DNA of 11,556 nt from Methanosuratincolales archaeon (GTDB lineage: Archaea > Thermoproteota > Methanomethylicia > Methanomethylicales > Methanomethylicaceae). The stretch lies in the NCBI GenBank assembly GCA_937930465.1, contig CALGKV010000076.1, forward strand, positions 1 to 11,556, written 5' to 3'. The translations under genes were made by a program, and so were the position numbers. How positions within the stretch are numbered: the stretch's first letter is position 1; every line of letters begins with the position of its first letter. Below the pieces are notes generated by a model. That model saw only the letters and a list, made by a program, of their open reading frames with translations, ran no database searches and was not told the origin of the DNA. Below, piece after piece: positions 6,913 to 11,556 of this stretch.

Positions 6913-7000
6913 CAAGGTTTCGCACCAAGGCGGGTCTTCATATTGGAAAGATGCGTAACTTAAAAAAGGGCATTTTCGGAAAGGATACACCAAGGTTTCG
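6913..7000 (+). repeat. Pair of 10-base direct repeats in the divergent promoter region
   Basis: CAAGGTTTCG occurs exactly at 6913-6922 and again at 6991-7000, 78 bases apart, in the 245-base gap between the membrane gene and treS. The second copy lies 15 bases upstream of the treS TATA-like box and the first lies 32 bases upstream of the membrane gene's box. A shared transcription-factor site is possible; chance is not excluded. I see no other gene or RNA in this gap. Confidence 0.35.
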
Positions 7001-7015
7001 GGTTTGATCAATTAC

Positions 7016-7026
7016 AAATATAAAAA
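7016..7026 (+). promoter_or_regulatory. TATA-like box upstream of treS
   Basis: Reads AAATATAAAAA, a strong TATA match. Usual spacing would put the start point near 7046, slightly downstream of the GTG at 7042. Either the real treS start is ATG at 7084, or another box such as CTTAAAAAA (6959-6967) drives a longer leader. Confidence 0.5.
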
Positions 7027-7041
7027 TGAGGAAAGTTTTCG

Positions 7042-10000
7042 GTGACCAAGACTACTGATTCAAAGCAGGTTGCTGTTAACATCATGGAAAATGCTGGAGA
7101 GGACGATATACTCTGGTACAAAGACGCAATAATCTATGAGCTGCACGTAAGATCCTTCTTTGACAGCAACGGGGACGGCATCGGGGACTTCAAGGGGCTC
7201 ACAAAGAAGCTGGACTACCTCAGCGACCTCGGGGTAACCGCGATCTGGATCCTGCCGTTCTACCCATCCCCGATGAAGGACGACGGTTACGACATATCGG
7301 ACTACTTCGGCGTGGATCCACGGTATGGCACGCTGAAGGACTTCAAAGAGTTTGTAAGGGCCGCGCATGAGAGGGGAATGAAAGTAATAACTGAGCTCGT
7401 CCTCAACCACACCTCGGATCAGCACCCCTGGTTTCAGGAGGCGAGGAGAGCCAAGAAGGGCTCCCCCAAGAGGGACTACTACGTATGGAGCGTCGATCCG
7501 AGCAAGTTTGGGGAAGCCAGGATAATATTCAAGGACTTTGAAAACTCGAATTGGACGCTCGATCCGGTCTCTGGGGAGTACTACTGGCACAGGTTCTATT
7601 CCCACCAACCAGACCTGAATTACGACAACGAAGAGGTCAGGAAGAGGATACTCGAGGTAGTGGACTTCTGGCTTGGACTGGGCGTGGACGGACTCAGGCT
7701 GGATGCGGTGCCTTACCTCTTCGAGAGAGAGGGGACAAACTGCGAGAACTTGCCTGAGACCCACCAATTCCTCAGGGAGCTGAGGAAGCACGTGGACTCC
7801 AAGTTCAAGGGCAGGATGCTGCTCGCCGAGGCAAACCAGTGGCACTCCGACGCCATGATGTACTTTGGGGAGGGTGACGAGTGCCACATGGCGTTCCACT
7901 TCCCGCTGATGCCGAGGATGTACATGGCGATATTTGTCGAGGACAGGTTCCCGATCGTTGACATACTCGAGAGCTCTTCGGGGATCCCAGAGGAGTGCCA
8001 ATGGGCGCTCTTCTTGAGGAACCATGACGAGCTCACCCTTGAGATGGTCACCGACGAGGAGCGGGACTATATGTACAGGGTCTATGCCAACAACAAGCTG
8101 TCGAGGATAAACCTCGGGATCAGGAGAAGGCTGGCACCGCTGATGGACAACGACCGGAGGAAGATCGAGCTAATGAACCTGCTCCTGCTCACGTTGCCAG
8201 GTACGCCCGTGATCTACTACGGCGACGAAATCGGCATGGGTGACAACTTCTACCTAGGCGACAGGAACGGCGTGAGGACGCCGATGCAGTGGTCTTCGGA
8301 GTTGAATGCAGGGTTCTCGAAGGCGAACCCCCAGAGGCTCCACTTGCCCGTGATAGTGGACCCAGAGTACCACTATGAGGCGGTCAATGTCGAGAACCAG
8401 ATGAAGAGCCAGTCCTCCCTCTTCTGGTGGATGAAGCGGGCAATAAACGCGAGAAAGCACTTCAAGGCATTCGGCAGGGGTGAGATAGAGTTCCTCTACC
8501 CTGAGAACAGCAAGATACTTGCATTCATTAGGAAATACCGGGAGGAGAGGGTGCTAGTCGTGGCAAATCTCTCGAAGAAGCCGCAGGTCGCAGAGCTCGA
8601 CCTATCTGGCTATGAGGGGCACACACCGAAGGAGATACTCGGTAACGCCCAGTTCCCAAAGATCGGGAAATCGGGCTACGTTTTGACTTTTGACCCATAC
8701 GGATACTATGTCTTTTCGCTCTCCAAGGAGGGGCAGAGGCCCATAGTGACAAAGATGGAGATCGCAGTGAAGGAGCCGAGAGAGCTTGGTTCGAGAAGCG
8801 TGCTTGAGAGGCTCGAAACCGAGGTCTTGCCGGCATTCTTAGTGGGGCAGAAATGGTTTGTCGGCAGAAACAGGGAAATAGACAGGATCAAGTTCAGAGA
8901 TATAATCCATTTAGAAGACGGGGCGATCGAGTTCGAAGGGATCGCGATAATCGATGTCTTCTATTCGCAGGGACTGCCAGAGACGTATGTGCTGCCTCTT
9001 ATTTACATCGACGATGCTGATCAAAGGCGCGAGATCGAGGAAAGGGCACAGGATTTCATATTAGCGAAGGTCAAGTCAGGCTCAGGCGAGGGCATCTTAT
9101 GCGACGCATCGGCTAGCAGCTCATTCGCCAAGCTGATGCTCTCAAATATACTAAGGAGAAGGAGCCTGAAAGGCAGGAACGCCGAGGTAAGGGTCGCTGC
9201 GAGGGAGAGGTTCAAGGTACTCAAAGGGTTGAGGCCTGAAGGGATCGGGATAAGGCCACTGCTGGACCTGCGCAATACCTCAATCCTATATGGCGACCAA
9301 GCACTGCTCAAGATCTACCGGAAGGCTGAGGAAGGCAAAAATCCGGAGGTCGAAATCCTTGATCACCTGAACAACCCCTCATTCCCGAACGCCCCTGACC
9401 TGCTGGGTTCCATCACGTACCAAGAGAGGGGGGGCGAGCCGATCGTCATTGCTTCCCTACAGGAATTTATACCGAACGAGGGGGACTGCTGGAGCATGCT
9501 TCTGGGGGAGCTTGAGGGGTATTTCGCCCGAGTCGCAACCATAAGGTATGAGGGAAGGAGCCCGTCTTTTGACTTATTTGGCGAGGACCCTGTTCCAGAA
9601 GGGTTTGCCAAGATGGTCGGGGCCCGGACGCTTGATATCATAAGGCTTCTGGCATCGAGGACAGCAGAGCTGCACATGTGCCTATTCGCGAGAGGAGAGG
9701 ATCCCGACTTCATGCCAGAAAGATTTAATTATCTTTATCAGTTCGCCTTGTACCAAGGCCTGTCCAGCTACATCAGGCGCATCCTGAGGACTCCGAAAAT
9801 TAGGTCGTCATTGCGTGAAGGGGAAAAGACAGGCTTCCAATCAATATTCGACCGTCAAGCCAAGATTGACGAAAAGTTAAGGCGCCTCAGGCAATTGAGG
9901 ACGGATGCGCTGAGGGGGAGGATCCATGGGGATTACCACCTGCAGCAGGTGCTCCTTACCGGAGATGACCTCGTTATAATAGATTTTGAAGGCGAGCCTA

Positions 10001-10365
10001 CAAAGGCACTTAGCGAGAGGAGGATAAAGAAGTCGCCTTTGGTCGACGTGGCTGGGATGATAAGGTCTCTGCACTACGTGGCATACACCGCATTAGCCAG
10101 GATCCAAGCGAATCCCGCCGTAGCCGAGAGGGGATACCTTGAGGGCTGGGCTAGAGCGTGGTACCTTTGCTGCGCCAAGGTTTTCTTACAGGGGTATGTA
10201 TCGCGACTAAAAGATTCAGAGCTTATACCGAAGGATAGAGAAAGCTTTGAGGCCCTGCTAGAGGCTTTCATGCTCGAGAAGGCGTTTTATGAGCTGGAGT
10301 ACGAGGTAAACAACAGACCTGAGAACGCATGGATCCCAATAAAAGGCATACTCGACATTATATGA
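7042..10365 (+). CDS. treS: Trehalose synthase-maltokinase fusion (TreS-Pep2/Mak)
   Basis: 1107 residues, two enzymes in one chain. Residues about 21-560 are GH13 trehalose synthase, which interconverts trehalose and maltose: WYKDAIIYELHVRSFFD, nucleophile Asp221 in DGLRLDAVPYL, acid/base Glu263 in LLAEANQW, and Asp329 in RNHDEL, then the small beta domain ending around residue 570. Residues about 585-1107 are maltokinase, which makes maltose-1-phosphate from maltose and ATP: the cap motif PAFLVGQKWFVGR (597-609), catalytic HGDYHLQQV with Asp964, and metal-binding Asp981 in IDFEGEP. Both active sites look intact. Such fusions are known in bacteria, where the product feeds GlgE. The GTG at 7042 gives the longest frame with a weak GAGG ahead; ATG 7084 (codon 15) also precedes all conserved sequence and fits the TATA box better. 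Cytoplasmic. glgB follows at once on the same strand, probably co-transcribed. Confidence 0.96.
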   Translation: MTKTTDSKQVAVNIMENAGEDDILWYKDAIIYELHVRSFFDSNGDGIGDFKGLTKKLDYLSDLGVTAIWILPFYPSPMKDDGYDISDYFGVDPRYGTLKDFKEFVRAAHERGMKVITELVLNHTSDQHPWFQEARRAKKGSPKRDYYVWSVDPSKFGEARIIFKDFENSNWTLDPVSGEYYWHRFYSHQPDLNYDNEEVRKRILEVVDFWLGLGVDGLRLDAVPYLFEREGTNCENLPETHQFLRELRKHVDSKFKGRMLLAEANQWHSDAMMYFGEGDECHMAFHFPLMPRMYMAIFVEDRFPIVDILESSSGIPEECQWALFLRNHDELTLEMVTDEERDYMYRVYANNKLSRINLGIRRRLAPLMDNDRRKIELMNLLLLTLPGTPVIYYGDEIGMGDNFYLGDRNGVRTPMQWSSELNAGFSKANPQRLHLPVIVDPEYHYEAVNVENQMKSQSSLFWWMKRAINARKHFKAFGRGEIEFLYPENSKILAFIRKYREERVLVVANLSKKPQVAELDLSGYEGHTPKEILGNAQFPKIGKSGYVLTFDPYGYYVFSLSKEGQRPIVTKMEIAVKEPRELGSRSVLERLETEVLPAFLVGQKWFVGRNREIDRIKFRDIIHLEDGAIEFEGIAIIDVFYSQGLPETYVLPLIYIDDADQRREIEERAQDFILAKVKSGSGEGILCDASASSSFAKLMLSNILRRRSLKGRNAEVRVAARERFKVLKGLRPEGIGIRPLLDLRNTSILYGDQALLKIYRKAEEGKNPEVEILDHLNNPSFPNAPDLLGSITYQERGGEPIVIASLQEFIPNEGDCWSMLLGELEGYFARVATIRYEGRSPSFDLFGEDPVPEGFAKMVGARTLDIIRLLASRTAELHMCLFARGEDPDFMPERFNYLYQFALYQGLSSYIRRILRTPKIRSSLREGEKTGFQSIFDRQAKIDEKLRRLRQLRTDALRGRIHGDYHLQQVLLTGDDLVIIDFEGEPTKALSERRIKKSPLVDVAGMIRSLHYVAYTALARIQANPAVAERGYLEGWARAWYLCCAKVFLQGYVSRLKDSELIPKDRESFEALLEAFMLEKAFYELEYEVNNRPENAWIPIKGILDII

Positions 10366-10371
10366 TATCAA

Positions 10372-10376
10372 AGGTA
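10372..10376 (+). promoter_or_regulatory. Shine-Dalgarno-like motif deciding the glgB start
   Basis: AGGTA on the plus strand, with GGT ending 7 bases before ATG at 10383, the same spacing seen for GGTG at glgA. It favours 10383 over the in-frame ATG at 10362, which overlaps the treS stop. Confidence 0.4.
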
Positions 10377-10382
10377 ATTCCG

Positions 10383-11556
10383 ATGGCGGCTGATAGCGGT
10401 AGAGGAGGCATGCCTGGAGAGGTGAGGGCACATCCAGTCATGACCGATTTCGATGTCTATTTGTTCAGGCAAGGGAGGCACAGTAGGCTTTACGATAAGC
10501 TGGGCGCACATCCAATGGATCTGGATGGGGAGTGTGGCGTTCATTTTGGGGTCTGGGCGCCTAACGCTGAAAGCGTCTACGTGATCGGAGACTTCAACGG
10601 CTGGAGGCCTGAGCACAGGCTCTTCCCCAGGGGAGACGGTTCAGGGATATGGGAAGGGTTCCTGACCGGGATTGGCAAAGGGACCCTCTACAAGTACAGG
10701 ATCGAATGCGGGGACGGGCGTTGCTTCGACAAGGCGGACCCTTTTGCCTTCAGATCAGAGATCCCCCCTGCCACAGCCTCAATTGTATGGGACTTGGATT
10801 ATCTTTGGTCTGACAGGGAATGGATGGAAGCAAGGTGGAAGTGCAACTCGCTCAAGTCCCCGATCGCGATTTACGAATGCCACATTGGGTCCTGGAGAAG
10901 GAGGAAAGACGGCGCTTGGCTCACCTATGCAGAGCTCTCGGAGGAGATTCCAAAATACCTGGAAGAGACGAAGTTCACCCACCTTGAGCTGCTTCCTGTC
11001 ATGGAGCACCCGTTCTACGGATCATGGGGGTACCAGACAACGGGCTATTTCTCACCGACCGGGAGGTATGGGGATCCCCAAGGCCTAATGCGTCTCATCG
11101 ACCGTGTGCACCAATCTGGGAAGGGGGTTTATTTGGATTGGGTCCCATCCCACTTCCCCACCGATGCTCACGGTTTGGCCTACTTCGATGGCACGCACCT
11201 CTACGAGTACGAGGATCCAAGGAAGAGGTGGCATCCCGACTGGAGGAGCTACATCTTCGATTATGGGAAGAATGAGGTGAGGTCTTTCCTGATCAGCAGC
11301 GCGGCTTTTTGGCTGGACAAGTACCATGCAGACGGGCTGAGGGTGGACGCCGTTGCATCAATGCTGTATCTCGACTACTCGAGGAAGGATGGCGAATGGG
11401 TTCCGAATGAGTACGGCGGTAGGGAGAACCTCGAAGCAATATCCTTTATCAGGGACCTGAACGAGGCGGTCTACAGGGAGTTCCCTGATGTCCAGATGAT
11501 AGCCGAGGAGTCCACAGCTTGGCCCATGGTATCAAGACCGACTTACTCGGGTGGGC
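10383..11556 (+). CDS. glgB: 1,4-alpha-glucan branching enzyme, GH13 (3' end outside window)
   Basis: About 391 codons are visible; the usual length is 620-730, so roughly the N-terminal 60% is present. It introduces alpha-1,6 branches into glycogen. Residues about 50-140 form a CBM48 domain (FGVWAPNAESVYVIGDFNGW). The GH13 barrel follows, with GSWGYQTTGYFSPTGRYG (Trp215 region) typical of branching enzymes, DWVPSHFP (region I), nucleophile Asp322 in DGLRVDAVASMLYLDYSR (region II) and acid/base Glu375 in IAEEST (region III). ATG 10383 is chosen for its AGGT motif. In-frame ATG 10362 would overlap the treS stop as ATGA, the classic coupling arrangement, and adds seven residues; ATG 10410 and 10440 are also possible. 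A GH13 branching enzyme is the bacterial type; many archaea use a GH57 enzyme instead. It lies immediately after treS, consistent with one glucan-building operon. Confidence 0.96.
   Translation, partial: MAADSGRGGMPGEVRAHPVMTDFDVYLFRQGRHSRLYDKLGAHPMDLDGECGVHFGVWAPNAESVYVIGDFNGWRPEHRLFPRGDGSGIWEGFLTGIGKGTLYKYRIECGDGRCFDKADPFAFRSEIPPATASIVWDLDYLWSDREWMEARWKCNSLKSPIAIYECHIGSWRRRKDGAWLTYAELSEEIPKYLEETKFTHLELLPVMEHPFYGSWGYQTTGYFSPTGRYGDPQGLMRLIDRVHQSGKGVYLDWVPSHFPTDAHGLAYFDGTHLYEYEDPRKRWHPDWRSYIFDYGKNEVRSFLISSAAFWLDKYHADGLRVDAVASMLYLDYSRKDGEWVPNEYGGRENLEAISFIRDLNEAVYREFPDVQMIAEESTAWPMVSRPTYSGG

Noticed and set aside
6784..7011. 75-codon minus-strand frame in the membrane gene/treS gap
   Set aside because: It overlaps two predicted promoters and the start of the membrane gene, and the product has no recognisable pattern.
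7026..7058. Ten-codon upstream frame ending just inside treS, as a possible leader peptide
   Set aside because: It overlaps the TATA-like box, so it is probably not transcribed, and no Shine-Dalgarno motif precedes it.
7060..8025. 321-codon minus-strand open frame inside treS
   Set aside because: It is exactly antisense to the highly conserved TreS catalytic domain; long antisense frames are expected from this codon usage.
10672..11327. Plus- and minus-strand frames inside glgB
   Set aside because: They overlap the continuous GlgB frame carrying CBM48 and GH13 motifs.

Overview
The window looks like a chromosomal segment from an archaeon with roughly 50-55% GC (my impression, not computed). 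Supporting signs are a Sm-like (LSm) protein, AT-rich TATA-type boxes lying 25-50 bases upstream of start codons, GGTG-type Shine-Dalgarno motifs with very short leaders, strong use of AGG/AGA and ATA codons, and unusually frequent TTG starts (six of eight genes). A TACK-type lineage is my guess; the sequence alone does not fix the taxon.

The theme is storage alpha-glucan and trehalose metabolism. Left block, minus strand (1-2085): an LSm domain fused to a winged-helix-like domain (1663-2085), an OsmC-family thiol peroxidase-like protein (1059-1475), and a GT-B glycogen synthase running off the left edge (1-965). Each has its own TATA-like box. The 187-base gap between the LSm and OsmC genes holds an oligo-T terminator and a candidate C/D-box-like RNA. 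Middle block, plus strand (2215-6171): a GH57 glycosidase with a DUF3536-type C-terminus and a GH77 4-alpha-glucanotransferase (MalQ), 15 bases apart, clearly an operon. A five-helix membrane protein on the minus strand (6176-6796) converges on malQ with a 4-base gap. Right block, plus strand (7042-11556): a trehalose synthase-maltokinase fusion followed directly by a GH13 branching enzyme (GlgB) cut by the right edge.

Together the genes describe two possible routes into branched alpha-glucan. One is GlgA elongation from nucleotide-glucose. The other is the TreS/maltokinase route (trehalose <-> maltose -> maltose-1-phosphate) that normally feeds GlgE. GlgB would branch the chains and MalQ and the GH57 enzyme would remodel or degrade them. 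No GlgE is in the window; if the second route is real, glgE should lie nearby or elsewhere in the genome. There are no mobile elements, tRNA/rRNA genes or CRISPR arrays that I can see. The most unusual items are the LSm-wHTH fusion, the bacterial-style TreS-Mak/GlgB pair in an archaeal setting, and the C/D-like intergenic RNA candidate.
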